Notes under the pieces: generated by a model
What the model was told of the DNA's origin: nothing
The model's database searches: none
Seen by the model: only the letters and a program-made list of their open reading frames with translations
Shown: positions 1 to 9,325 of the stretch, piece after piece
Layout: each line of letters opens with the position of its first letter
Numbering within the stretch: position 1 is the first letter of the stretch
Source: Ruminococcaceae bacterium UBA1404
GTDB lineage: Bacteria; Bacillota; Clostridia; Oscillospirales; Ruminococcaceae
NCBI GenBank assembly: GCA_002305075.1
Contig: DBQC01000013.1
Coordinates: forward strand, 1 to 40,219
Length of the DNA: 40,219 nucleotides
Direction of reading: 5' to 3'
Made by a program: the position numbers and the translations under genes

Positions 1-1048
1 GAGCAAATCCCTCGGCAACGGCATAGACCCCCTCGATGTGATTGCCCAATACGGCACCGACGCACTGCGCCTCACACTTTCTATCGGCAATGCCCCCGGA
101 AACGATATGCGTTTTTCCGAGGAGAAGATTACCGCCAGCCGCAACTTCTGCAACAAGATTTGGAACGCCGCCCGCTTTATCCTGATGAACTTAGGCGAAA
201 ATCCCCCCGCCCCCGGCCTGCCCGAGCAGCTTTACACCGAAGACAAGTGGCTGCTTAGCCAGTATAACCGCCTGGTGGCCGAGGTAACCGATAATCTTGA
301 CAAGTTCGAGCTGGGCGTGGCCGCCGGCAAGCTCTACGACTTTACCTGGGATGTGTTCTGCGACTGGTATATCGAGCTGGCCAAAGCCCGCCTAAGCGGC
401 GAGGAGACCGATGCCCAGGGTGCCCGGCAGGTGCTGGTGCATGTGCTCACCGGCATCCTATCGCTGCTGCACCCCTTTATGCCTTTTATCACCGAGGAGA
501 TCTATCAAACGCTGCATGGCGGCACAGGGGCGCTCATTGTGGCACCTTGGCCTCTGCACGACCCTGCGCTTGACTTTCCCGAGGACGAGCGGGACTTTGA
601 CATGGTGGTGCGGGCCATCAAGGCCATTCGGGCGGCTCGTCTGTCGGCCGATGTGCCCCCCAGCCGCAAAACCAGCCTGTATATCCTCACCGAATACCCC
701 GCGCCTTTCGAGGCCAGCAGCGCCTTTTTCACCCGCCTGGCTTCGGCCTCCTCGGTGCATGTGGGCAGCCACTTCGAGCTGTCCGACGCCGTGCAGGTGT
801 TGACCCCCGAGGCCCGCATTCTGCTGCCGGTGGATGAGCTTGTGGACCGAGAAAAAGAAATTGCCCGCCTGAAAAGAGAACAGGAAAAGGCACAAAAGCA
901 ATTGGAGGCCATCGAGCTCAAACTGCAAAACGAGAATTTTGTCTCTCGCGCTCCCGCCGCTGTGGTAGAGGCCGAACGGGCCCGTCTGGCCGCCGCCCGG
1001 GAGCTGCTGCAAAACATCGCCACCAGCCTCAGTCAATACCAGAAATAG
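1..1048 (+). CDS. valS: Valine--tRNA ligase, C-terminal part (5' end outside window)
   Basis: Cytoplasmic class I aminoacyl-tRNA synthetase that charges tRNA-Val. The reading frame is open from base 2, and the first residues are SKSLGNGIDPLDV, the end of the KMSKS loop that closes the catalytic domain, so about the last 350 residues are present. Next come the helical anticodon-binding domain (the segment with FCDWYIELAK and LLHPFMPFITEEIYQ is typical) and a C-terminal Lys/Glu-rich coiled-coil arm (about residues 270-335 of the visible part, from VDREKEIARLK), which in ValS contacts the tRNA elbow. The gene ends 14 bases before folC, the usual clostridial order valS-folC. The N-terminal catalytic and editing domains lie upstream of the window. 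Confidence 0.97.
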   Translation, partial: SKSLGNGIDPLDVIAQYGTDALRLTLSIGNAPGNDMRFSEEKITASRNFCNKIWNAARFILMNLGENPPAPGLPEQLYTEDKWLLSQYNRLVAEVTDNLDKFELGVAAGKLYDFTWDVFCDWYIELAKARLSGEETDAQGARQVLVHVLTGILSLLHPFMPFITEEIYQTLHGGTGALIVAPWPLHDPALDFPEDERDFDMVVRAIKAIRAARLSADVPPSRKTSLYILTEYPAPFEASSAFFTRLASASSVHVGSHFELSDAVQVLTPEARILLPVDELVDREKEIARLKREQEKAQKQLEAIELKLQNENFVSRAPAAVVEAERARLAAARELLQNIATSLSQYQK

Positions 1049-1062
1049 GAGGTCGTATCGCT

Positions 1063-2361
1063 ATGACATACGAACAGGCCCTGGACTTTATTCACTCCCG
1101 CAATCTCTTTGGCAAAAAGGCCGGTCTGCATGGCATCACCCGCCTGCTCGAACTCATGGGCAACCCTCAGCAGAATATGCGGTTTGTGCATGTGGCCGGC
1201 ACCAACGGAAAGGGCTCTACCACCACCCTTATAGCCTCAGCCCTCCAAGCCGCCGGCTATCGTACCGGCAAGTTCATCTCCCCCTTTATCCTCAACTTTC
1301 GCGAGCGCATTCAGGTAGACGGCCAGCTCATCCCCGAGGAGGCGCTGGTGTCCTGCACCGAATTTGTCAAGGAGTTCTCCGACCAAATGGAGCAGGAGGG
1401 CGAGGCCCCCACCGAGTTTGAGGTGGTCACGGCGGTGGCGCTGGAGTGGTATCGCCGCCAAAACTGCGACTATGTGGTGCTCGAGGTAGGCATAGGCGGC
1501 CGCTTTGACCCCACCAATATCATCGATGTGCCGCTGGTAAGCGTCATCACCTCCATCAGCTATGACCACGAGGCCATCTTGGGCGACACCCTGACGGCCA
1601 TCGCCTTTGAAAAGGCCGGCATTATCAAGCCGGGCGGTATCACAGTGAGCTATCCTTCCCAGGACCCCGAGGCGCTGGCCGAGCTTATGCGCATCGCCGC
1701 CGAGCGGGAGAACACCTTTGTTGTTGGCAACCGCCAGAGCGCCGAGGTGCTCAGCAGCGACCTGTTTGGTACCCGCATTCGCTACGGCGGTCTCACCCTG
1801 ACCGTGCCGCTGCTGGGCGAACATCAGGTGGACAATGCCATCACCGCCATTGAGGCGCTGCGGGTGCTCCGGGACCACCGGGGCGTCCGGCTGCCCGACG
1901 AGGCTATTGTGGCCGGCATCGAGGCGGTGAGCTTCCCGGCCCGGTTCGAGATTTTGTGCCGCGACCCCCTCATCATCCTTGACGGCGCCCACAACCCATC
2001 CGGCCTCGAGATGTTGGGCCGTTCGCTGAGCGTTCTGGGCGACCGGGAGGTTGTGGCCATATTGGGCGCCTCGAAGGGCAAGCGGGTGGCCGACGCCCTT
2101 AACCTGGTGCTGCCCCACTGCCGCGAGGTGATTTGCACCGCCGCCAGCTACGACAGAAAGGCCCTGCCCGTAGACGAGCTGCTCGAGCAGCTGCTGCCCG
2201 TGGCTCCAAACGCCGTGGCCGCCCCCTCCCGGGAGGAAGCTTTTGAGATGGCCCTCAAAGCGTGCAAGAACGACGATGTCATCCTCATATTCGGTTCGCT
2301 CTACCTCGCTTCGGATATGCGGGAAATTGTGCTCGATTGGCTGAGCCGCCGCGCGAAATAG
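1063..2361 (+). CDS. folC: Bifunctional folylpolyglutamate synthase / dihydrofolate synthase
   Basis: ATP-dependent ligase of the Mur ligase superfamily that adds L-glutamate to dihydropteroate and/or folates, retaining them in the cytosol for one-carbon metabolism. The 432 residues are full length. The P-loop is HVAGTNGKGST (residues 43-53), followed by the family segment GKFISPFILNFRERI, the EVGIGGRFDPTN block near residue 145, YDHEAILGDTL, and the C-terminal glutamate-ligase domain with ILDGAHNPSG near residue 306. The ATG start has a good AGGAGG site at 1047-1052, and the gene follows valS by 14 bases, so the two are probably co-transcribed. A hairpin with a T-run closes the unit about 70 bases after the stop. 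It is a normal family member. Confidence 0.96.
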   Translation: MTYEQALDFIHSRNLFGKKAGLHGITRLLELMGNPQQNMRFVHVAGTNGKGSTTTLIASALQAAGYRTGKFISPFILNFRERIQVDGQLIPEEALVSCTEFVKEFSDQMEQEGEAPTEFEVVTAVALEWYRRQNCDYVVLEVGIGGRFDPTNIIDVPLVSVITSISYDHEAILGDTLTAIAFEKAGIIKPGGITVSYPSQDPEALAELMRIAAERENTFVVGNRQSAEVLSSDLFGTRIRYGGLTLTVPLLGEHQVDNAITAIEALRVLRDHRGVRLPDEAIVAGIEAVSFPARFEILCRDPLIILDGAHNPSGLEMLGRSLSVLGDREVVAILGASKGKRVADALNLVLPHCREVICTAASYDRKALPVDELLEQLLPVAPNAVAAPSREEAFEMALKACKNDDVILIFGSLYLASDMREIVLDWLSRRAK

Positions 2362-2432
2362 TATTGCGATAGGCGCAAAATCCGCCCATCTTCGAGCCGC
2401 CCCGTCACCCTATCCCGACAGAATATGCCCGA

Positions 2433-2471
2433 GAAGTCCCTTATCCTTAAACGATGAGGGACTTCTTTTTT
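2433..2471 (+). terminator. Rho-independent terminator after valS-folC
   Basis: A 9-bp stem (GAAGTCCCT at 2433-2441 with AGGGACTTC at 2457-2465) with a 15-base loop is followed directly by a T-run. It separates the folate gene from the sporulation operon, so spoIIAA needs its own promoter in the 40 bases that follow. Confidence 0.85.
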
Positions 2472-2511
2472 GCCCTTTTTCCCTACTTCCCACAGAAAGG
2501 ACGATGAAACA

Positions 2512-2835
2512 ATGCCGGTGACCATTAATACGGCCCCGGGCAGCCTGACCGCTGTGCTGGTGGGCGATTTGGACCACCACAGCGCCAAGCCCATTCGTGA
2601 GCGCATAGACGCCGCCATTGCAGAGCACCGCCCCACCGAGCTGGTGCTCGATTTTGGCGGGATTACATTTATGGATTCCTCGGGCATTGGCCTTGTGATG
2701 GGCCGTTACCGCCTGATGGAGGAGCTCGGCGGCAAGGTGGTGGTGGACAATGCGCCCACCACAATTAAAAAGGTCATGCGCCTGTCGGGGATAGACAAGC
2801 TGGCCACCATAAACTACGGGGGTGCGGACAAGTGA
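2512..2835 (+). CDS. spoIIAA: Anti-sigma F factor antagonist SpoIIAA
   Basis: STAS-domain anti-anti-sigma factor of 107 residues. In the forespore, unphosphorylated SpoIIAA binds SpoIIAB and frees sigma-F. The family hallmarks are GDLDHHSA (about residues 18-25) and FMDSSGIGLVMGRY (about 53-66); the phosphorylated serine of Bacillus SpoIIAA (Ser58) aligns with Ser56 here, within DSSG. The frame is open further upstream, but the ATG at 2512 is chosen because it starts the STAS fold, sits behind an AGAAAGGA site at 2494-2501, and gives the family length. It is the first gene of the spoIIA operon and overlaps spoIIAB by 4 bases (GTGA), implying translational coupling. No dacF is present upstream; folC is there instead. 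Confidence 0.95.
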   Translation: MPVTINTAPGSLTAVLVGDLDHHSAKPIRERIDAAIAEHRPTELVLDFGGITFMDSSGIGLVMGRYRLMEELGGKVVVDNAPTTIKKVMRLSGIDKLATINYGGADK

Positions 2836-3269
2836 AAGCGCAAAACACCATGAAACTCACCATAGAAAGCCTGTCCATCAACGAGGGCTTTGCCCGTTCG
2901 GTTATCTGCGCCTTTGCGGCCCAGCTCGACCCCACCATCGATGTGCTCTCGGACATTCGCACCGCGCTGAGCGAAGCGGTGACCAATTGCGTGGTCCACG
3001 CCTATAAAAACGGGACGGGCGCCGTTTACATAACGGCGGCGCTTTACCCCGACGGGCGCATCCGCATCAAAGTGCGGGACAAGGGCTGCGGCATAGAAGA
3101 TCTGCAAAAGGCCATGGAGCCATTGTTTACCACCGCCGACGGCGAGCGGGCCGGCCTTGGCTTTGCGGTGATGCAGAGCTTGATGGACAAGGTTACCGTG
3201 CGCTCAAAACCGGGCAGCGGCACCACGGTCACCCTTGAAAAACGGATAGGATCTACCCATGAAGGTTGA
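2832..3269 (+). CDS. spoIIAB: Anti-sigma F factor / serine kinase SpoIIAB
   Basis: GHKL-fold anti-sigma factor and protein kinase of 145 residues. It holds sigma-F inactive in the predivisional cell and phosphorylates SpoIIAA. The N box is SEAVTNCVVHAY (residues about 52-63), followed by VRDKGCGI (G1 box) and the ATP-lid region LFTTADGERAGLGFAVM. The GTG start at 2832 overlaps the spoIIAA stop and lets the N-terminus align with Bacillus SpoIIAB (NEGFAR matches NESFAR); an internal ATG at 2850 would remove six residues. The 3' end overlaps sigF by 11 bases. The three genes thus form a tight operon whose products need fixed stoichiometry. Confidence 0.95.
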   Translation: MKAQNTMKLTIESLSINEGFARSVICAFAAQLDPTIDVLSDIRTALSEAVTNCVVHAYKNGTGAVYITAALYPDGRIRIKVRDKGCGIEDLQKAMEPLFTTADGERAGLGFAVMQSLMDKVTVRSKPGSGTTVTLEKRIGSTHEG

Positions 3270-3933
3270 GGCCGATCTCCCTTCCCGGGAGGCTATCATC
3301 ACCGAGAATTTGGGGCTGGTGCACGCCTGCGCCCACCGGCTGCGGGGCCGGGGCATCGAATATGAGGATCTGTTTCAGGCCGGATGCATCGGACTGATTA
3401 AGGCGGCCGACGCCTTTGACCCCTCTCGAGGTTTCAAGCTCTCTACCTATGCAGTACCAGTGATATTAGGCGAAATGCGCCGGCTGTTTAGAGACGGCGG
3501 CTCGGTTAAAATAAGCCGCACGGTCAAAGAGCTTTCGCTGCGATTGGGGCGGGAACGAGAGCGCTTTGCAGCTCGAGAGGGCCGAGAGCCCACCCTCGAG
3601 GAGCTGGCCGAGCTGTTAGAGGTGGATGTGGAGGCGGCCACCATGGCCCTCAATGTCTGTGCGCCTCCCCTCTCCCTTACCGAGAGCGAGGAGCAGGGGG
3701 GCGGCCAGCTCGACCTGCCGGTGGAGTCCCCCGAGGAGGCTCTCAGTGACCGCATTGCCCTCAATCAGGCCATAAGCCTGCTGCCCGCCGAGGATCGGGC
3801 GCTGATTGTGCTGCGCTATTTTGGCAGCAAGACCCAAGCCCAAACCGCCGAGGTTTTGGGTCTTACACAGGTTCAGGTATCCCGCCGGGAAAAGCGGATT
3901 TTGGCCTCGCTGCGCGGACTGCTGGAGGGATGA
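3259..3933 (+). CDS. sigF: RNA polymerase sporulation sigma factor SigF
   Basis: Sigma-70 family factor (224 residues) that directs the first compartment-specific transcription in the forespore. Region 2 is evident at about residues 36-80 (DLFQAGCIGLIKAADAFDP, then FKLSTYAVPVILGEMRRLFRD). Region 3 covers about 85-150, and region 4 with its helix-turn-helix is at the C-terminus (QAQTAEVLGLTQVQVSRREKRIL). The start ATG lies inside the end of spoIIAB, behind GGATAGGAT. The downstream neighbour is not spoVA, as often seen in Bacilli, but a GntR-ABC unit. The operon is closed by the large hairpin at 3967-4022, which also carries the next gene's promoter. SpoIIAB at the preceding position excludes most doubt between SigF and SigG. 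Confidence 0.94.
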   Translation: MKVEADLPSREAIITENLGLVHACAHRLRGRGIEYEDLFQAGCIGLIKAADAFDPSRGFKLSTYAVPVILGEMRRLFRDGGSVKISRTVKELSLRLGRERERFAAREGREPTLEELAELLEVDVEAATMALNVCAPPLSLTESEEQGGGQLDLPVESPEEALSDRIALNQAISLLPAEDRALIVLRYFGSKTQAQTAEVLGLTQVQVSRREKRILASLRGLLEG

Positions 3934-3955
3934 GCCTTGCCACACAATAGAAAAC

Positions 3956-3984
3956 TTGACAAAAGCACCGTCTCTCATTATTGT
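3956..3984 (+). promoter_or_regulatory. Predicted promoter of the gntR-ABC operon
   Basis: A perfect TTGACA (3956-3961), a 17-base spacer and TATTGT (3979-3984) form a sigma-A type promoter starting at about 3991. The -10 hexamer lies inside the left half of the TTGTAT-N10-ATACAA inverted repeat, so binding there would block transcription. Confidence 0.7.
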
Positions 3985-4022
3985 ATGATTTAATTGATAC
4001 AATAACGGGAGACGGTTTTTTC
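3967..4022 (+). terminator. Terminator of the spoIIA operon, overlapping the gntR promoter
   Basis: Outer stem ACCGTCTC (3967-3974) with GAGACGGT (4009-4016), a 3-base mismatch, then an inner 9-bp stem TTATTGTAT (3978-3986) with ATACAATAA (3997-4005), a 10-base loop, and a T-run from 4016. RNA coming from sigF would fold the whole hairpin. RNA started at the internal gntR promoter (about 3991) would contain only the right arm and so could not terminate here. Confidence 0.8.
3981..4002. promoter_or_regulatory. Predicted GntR (YtrA-type) operator
   Basis: A perfect inverted repeat TTGTAT-N10-ATACAA (extended to 9-bp arms, 3978-4005) overlaps the -10 element and start of the gntR promoter. Its TGTA/TACA core resembles the Bacillus YtrA operator as I remember it (TGTA and TACA about one turn apart). 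The same half-sites and spacing recur at 14577-14598 and, with one mismatch, at 9209-9230. Confidence 0.6.
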
Positions 4023-4039
4023 TCCGCTAGGAGGCTTCT

Positions 4040-4432
4040 ATGGAGTGGAACATCAAGGGCGACCGGCCAATCTACGCCCAATTGGTGGATCAAATTAAGC
4101 ATTTTATCGTATCGGGCAGGCTGACCCCCGGCTCTAAACTGCCCTCGGTGCGGGATATGGCCCAGGATGCCTCGGTTAACCCCAACACCATGCAAAAGGC
4201 TCTAAGCCTACTGGACGAGGAGGGTCTTGTGCTGCCCCAGAGCACCATGGGCCGCTTTATCACACGGGATTTGGCCCTGATCGAGCGAGTACGCAGCACC
4301 ATCGCCACCGAGCGGATGCAGGCCCTTATTCGAGAACTTCTCTCGCTGGGCTACAGCCCGGACGAAATTCTATCCATCTGTAACGAGCGCATTGCCCATA
4401 TAACCGCCGCATCAGAGAGGAGCAGCCTATGA
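4040..4432 (+). CDS. GntR-family transcriptional regulator, YtrA type
   Basis: Short 130-residue repressor with an N-terminal winged helix (about residues 8-75; YAQLVDQIKHFIVSGRLTPGSKLPSVRDMA, with VNPNTMQKAL as recognition helix) and only a small helical C-terminal dimerisation tail. This is the layout of the YtrA subfamily rather than FadR or HutC. The start ATG follows an AGGAGG site at 4030-4035. The gene overlaps the ABC ATPase by 4 bases (ATGA), so regulator and transporter are made together, as in other YtrA-type GntR-ABC operons that respond to cell-envelope stress or peptide antibiotics. Autoregulation through the inverted repeat over its own promoter is likely. The inducer cannot be read from the sequence. 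Confidence 0.9.
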   Translation: MEWNIKGDRPIYAQLVDQIKHFIVSGRLTPGSKLPSVRDMAQDASVNPNTMQKALSLLDEEGLVLPQSTMGRFITRDLALIERVRSTIATERMQALIRELLSLGYSPDEILSICNERIAHITAASERSSL

Positions 4433-5148
4433 CCGAACAAATCCACCAGCCGCCTATCTTGGAGTGCCATCAGCTATGCAAGTTTTACGGCAGCCGGCCC
4501 GCACTGCAAGGCATTGACCTTGTGCTGCCCCGAGGGCGCATTGTGGGGCTGTTAGGGCCCAACGGCAGCGGCAAAACCACCTTGATGAAGCTCTGCGCCG
4601 GACTGCTGACCCCCACCCGGGGAGAGGTGCTGATCAACGGCTATGCCCCCAGCGTGGAGACCAAGGCCCATGTGTCTTACCTGCCTGATAAAAACTATTT
4701 AGGCGACTGGATGAACATAGACCGACTAATGGGCTTGTTTGCCGATTTTTATGCCGACTTTGACCGTCACAGGGCCACCGAAATGCTGCATATGCTGGGT
4801 ATCGACCCAAGCCAGCGCCTAAAGAGCATGTCCAAAGGCACCCAAGAGAAGGTGCAGCTCATTTTGGTGATGAGCCGTCAGAGCGACCTCTACCTTTTAG
4901 ACGAGCCCATCGGCGGTATAGACCCCGCCGCCCGAGACTACATTTTGCGCACCATTTTGCAAAACTATCGGGAAGACTCCACCGTCATTCTCTCGACCCA
5001 TCTCATCGCCGATGTAGAGCCGGTTTTAGAGGAGGTTCTGTTCATCCGCGAGGGCAAAATTGTGCTGGAGGAATCGGCCGACGAGCTGCGAGACCGCACC
5101 GGCGGCTCAGTGGATGCCCATTTCAGGGAGGTGTTTCGCACATGGTAA
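4429..5148 (+). CDS. ABC transporter ATP-binding protein (YtrB/EcsA-like)
   Basis: Cytoplasmic nucleotide-binding subunit, 239 residues. Walker A is GPNGSGKT (residues 43-50), Walker B is LYLLDEPIGGID, and the H-loop is STHL. The signature motif is degenerate, MSKGTQEKVQ instead of LSGGQ; this SKG variant is common in YtrB-type and drug-export ATPases of Firmicutes and is not a sign of inactivity. It overlaps the GntR gene upstream by 4 bases and the permease downstream by 7, so the three genes form one translational unit. It is probably an exporter or antibiotic-resistance transporter rather than an importer, because no binding protein is present; the substrate is unknown. Confidence 0.9.
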   Translation: MTEQIHQPPILECHQLCKFYGSRPALQGIDLVLPRGRIVGLLGPNGSGKTTLMKLCAGLLTPTRGEVLINGYAPSVETKAHVSYLPDKNYLGDWMNIDRLMGLFADFYADFDRHRATEMLHMLGIDPSQRLKSMSKGTQEKVQLILVMSRQSDLYLLDEPIGGIDPAARDYILRTILQNYREDSTVILSTHLIADVEPVLEEVLFIREGKIVLEESADELRDRTGGSVDAHFREVFRTW

Positions 5149-5891
5149 AGCTGCTCAAATATGAGTTGGGCGTTACGGCCCGGGTGTTTTTGCCCCTTTA
5201 TGGTGTGCTGCTGGCCTTTTGCTTTTTCAGCGGCATAGCGGCCCCGCTGGCTATCAGTCAACCGGGAGTTATATTCTCGGGAGTTCGCTTTGCGGTCTTC
5301 TTTGCGCTGGCAGTGGCCATTTCGGTGCTTACCTTGGTGCTGACCGTCCAGCGGTTTTATGAGAATCTTCTTGGCTGCGAAGGCTATCTTATGTTCACAC
5401 TGCCGGTGAGCAGCCACAGCCTCATTCTCAGCAAGCTGCTCACCGCCAGTTGCTGGCTGATTCTAAGCGGTTTAGCCGTGGGGCTGGGCTCGCTGCTCAT
5501 GATTGGCGGGCAGCTCAGCCATTTGCGCGAGGTGCTGGAATACGGCCTTGGGCCGATCAATCCATTGTTTTTGGACAATTTGTGGCTCTATCTCATCGAG
5601 TGGCTGGCCCAGACCCTGTCCTCCACCTTGCGGTATGTGCTGATGATTTATGCCTCCATTTCGGTGGGGCATCTCATGAATCGCAACCGAGCCTCCGTGA
5701 GCTTTATGGCCTTTGTGGGATTTTTTGCGCTGCAAAGCAGCCTGCGGAGTTTGAGCCTCTTGGTACTGGACTATCTCGGAGCCGCTGCGCCCATTTACAG
5801 CCTGCTTGGCATCGGAGGCGGCCTTGCCCTTGGCGCTGTTTACTACCTGATAACCCACTGGGTGCTCACCCACCGACTCAACTTAGAATAG
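5142..5891 (+). CDS. ABC transporter permease, membrane-spanning subunit
   Basis: A 249-residue hydrophobic protein with about six predicted membrane segments (for example LPLYGVLLAFCFFSG, FAVFFALAVAISVLTLVLT, LILSGLAVGLGSLLMIGG, SFMAFVGFFALQSS, and IYSLLGIGGGLALGAVYYLI). The segment YENLLGCEGYLMFTLPVS (about residues 71-88) is typical of ABC-2-like permeases in clostridial YtrA-type operons. It overlaps the ATPase by 7 bases and is the last gene before a terminator. It should form the membrane channel with the preceding ATPase. No substrate can be assigned. Confidence 0.85.
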   Translation: MVKLLKYELGVTARVFLPLYGVLLAFCFFSGIAAPLAISQPGVIFSGVRFAVFFALAVAISVLTLVLTVQRFYENLLGCEGYLMFTLPVSSHSLILSKLLTASCWLILSGLAVGLGSLLMIGGQLSHLREVLEYGLGPINPLFLDNLWLYLIEWLAQTLSSTLRYVLMIYASISVGHLMNRNRASVSFMAFVGFFALQSSLRSLSLLVLDYLGAAAPIYSLLGIGGGLALGAVYYLITHWVLTHRLNLE

Positions 5892-5898
5892 AAGAAAC

Positions 5899-5925
5899 AC
5901 CCCGCTTATGGCGGGGTCTTTTTTT
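5899..5925 (+). terminator. Terminator of the gntR-ABC operon
   Basis: Stem ACCCCGC (5899-5905) with GCGGGGT (5911-5917), a 5-base loop, then C and seven T residues. Confidence 0.88.
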
Positions 5926-6048
5926 GCGTCAAAGGCTTTTGCCATCAAAAATTCACACAAAAGCTATATTTGCCACGCAATTTTTCACTCCTTTATGCGC
6001 ACTTATATACTGTGCGACAAAAAACGCCATTTGAAAGGAGACCCAACC

Positions 6049-6747
6049 ATGTTCAAAAAACTCATTTTATTGATAGCCACCCTCGCTCTGGCCGGATGCG
6101 CCACTACCGGAAGTTTGCCTCCCTCCAGCCAGCCAGCGGATGCCCTGCCCGAGCCGGATATGCCCATATCCGAGCGCACCGAGGGCCTCGAGCCGGATGC
6201 CTATGACGGCCTTAAGCTGACCGCCGAACTGATCACCGAGAAGCCCATTCTGCCCGGCGATGCCTTTGAGGTGCGCGTTGACTTAGAGAACACCGGCGAT
6301 AAAACCGTGGCCTATGTTCAGGGATCGGGCAGCTGGCGAACCCCCCAAAACCTGTTTGGCGAGGGCGAGCATCTGCAGTATGTGCTGCCCCGGGATAATC
6401 TGGGTATTGCCACCATGGACTTTGTGGTGCAGTTCCTCGAGCCCGGTGAGAGCAAGAGCTTTAATCTGACCTTTATGGCCATTGAACCCTCGGCAGACTT
6501 TGTAGAGCGCACCCATGAGCTGTTCTATGAGTCGGACATCTACATTGCCGATATGAGCTGGGCCGAACTGCAGGAGACCTTCCCCGATCTCATCGCCACT
6601 CAGCCCGGCGTCCACGGGGCGGGCGTGTTTTTGCTCTACAGCATCCTTGACCCGGACGCCGCCGACGATGTGTCGGTGGACATCTCGGTGCCCACTACCT
6701 TTGCTCAGGCGCTGGTACCGGTGACCATCGACCAAGAGGCGGCCTAA
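6049..6747 (+). CDS. Predicted surface lipoprotein of unknown function
   Basis: A 232-residue protein beginning MFKKLILLIATLALAGC, a short signal peptide with a clear lipobox (LAGC, Cys17), so it should be lipid-anchored on the outer face of the membrane. After a Ser/Pro-rich linker (about 20-45) comes a segment with DAFEVRVDLENTGDKTVAYVQGSGS, which looks like a beta-sandwich (BsuPI/DUF4352-like fold) used in extracellular protein-protein contact; this is inference from pattern only. The frame stays open further upstream, but the ATG at 6049 is chosen for its GAAAGGAG site (6033-6040) and the signal peptide. It lies alone between two terminators. I do not recognise the family. Confidence 0.8.
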   Translation: MFKKLILLIATLALAGCATTGSLPPSSQPADALPEPDMPISERTEGLEPDAYDGLKLTAELITEKPILPGDAFEVRVDLENTGDKTVAYVQGSGSWRTPQNLFGEGEHLQYVLPRDNLGIATMDFVVQFLEPGESKSFNLTFMAIEPSADFVERTHELFYESDIYIADMSWAELQETFPDLIATQPGVHGAGVFLLYSILDPDAADDVSVDISVPTTFAQALVPVTIDQEAA

Positions 6748-6782
6748 AACAGTCACCGGCACAGCCTGAATTTTTGCGAAAT

Positions 6783-6816
6783 ACCCCCGCCCGAAATGGA
6801 CGGGGGGTGTTTTTTT
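6783..6816 (+). terminator. Terminator after the lipoprotein gene
   Basis: ACCCCCGcCCG pairs with CGGGGGGT around an AAATGGA loop and is followed by GTTTTTTT. Confidence 0.75.
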
Positions 6817-6903
6817 ATATCGGCGCAGTAGGGGGGGACGCCCCAAGTGCTCGAGAGGACGGGGTGCCGCCATCTCTCTGCCGCCGCTTTTTTGCATGGC
6901 AAA

Positions 6904-6929
6904 GCCCCCCGGCACAAAGGCCGGGGGGC
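6904..6929 (-). terminator. Probable terminator of hppA
   Basis: A perfect 9-bp GC-only stem, GCCCCCCGG (6904-6912) with CCGGGGGGC (6921-6929), lies 12 bases after the hppA stop. On the minus strand it is followed by only three T residues, so termination may be partial. Confidence 0.6.
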
Positions 6930-6941
6930 AAAATGGTTGGT

Positions 6942-9047
<2,106 letters not shown>

Positions 9048-9112
9048 TCCTGTTCAGTGATAATCCTTTTGGAGGTGGCAGCGGACGCCGCCCACCCTAT
9101 AAAACACCTTAT

Positions 9113-9141
9113 ATCTTAATGCCACATTAACAATTTGTCAA
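9113..9141 (-). promoter_or_regulatory. Predicted hppA promoter
   Basis: Read on the minus strand: TTGACA (9141-9136), a 17-base spacer and TAAGAT (9118-9113). The roughly 60-base leader contains a small hairpin with GGTGG/CCACC arms (about 9073-9096). Confidence 0.65.
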
Positions 9142-9208
9142 CGAATATTCGGTTATTATTAACAAAGTCCAGCAAGGCTGGGGCTAAAACAAATAAAACC
9201 GAAAATTT

Positions 9209-9251
9209 TTGTATGAACTTGTCCATACAGTAAAGCTGTGCTATACTGTAT
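9209..9251 (+). promoter_or_regulatory. Promoter with two nested inverted repeats for the secreted-protein gene
   Basis: TTGTCC (9219-9224), a 17-base spacer and TATACT (9242-9247) form the promoter. A TTGTAT-N10-ATACAG repeat (9209-9230, one mismatch to the gntR and recG sites) covers the -35. A perfect 8-bp repeat ATACAGTA (9225-9232) with TACTGTAT (9244-9251) covers the spacer and -10. Tight repression by one or two DNA-binding proteins is likely. Confidence 0.65.
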
Positions 9252-9325
9252 CCATATATCGGCCGCCGGTTGCCGATGCGTTATTCCCCGCCTTTTCTGT
9301 GCGGCTTGAATGGAGAGATCATCCC

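Noticed and set aside
458..1036. Open frames opposite valS, and opposite folC at 1237-2118
   Set aside because: Antisense shadows of strongly conserved genes; no motif and no ribosome site.
4429..5148. Inactive ATPase because of the SKGTQ signature
   Set aside because: Walker A, Walker B and the H-loop are intact, and this signature variant is common in the subfamily.
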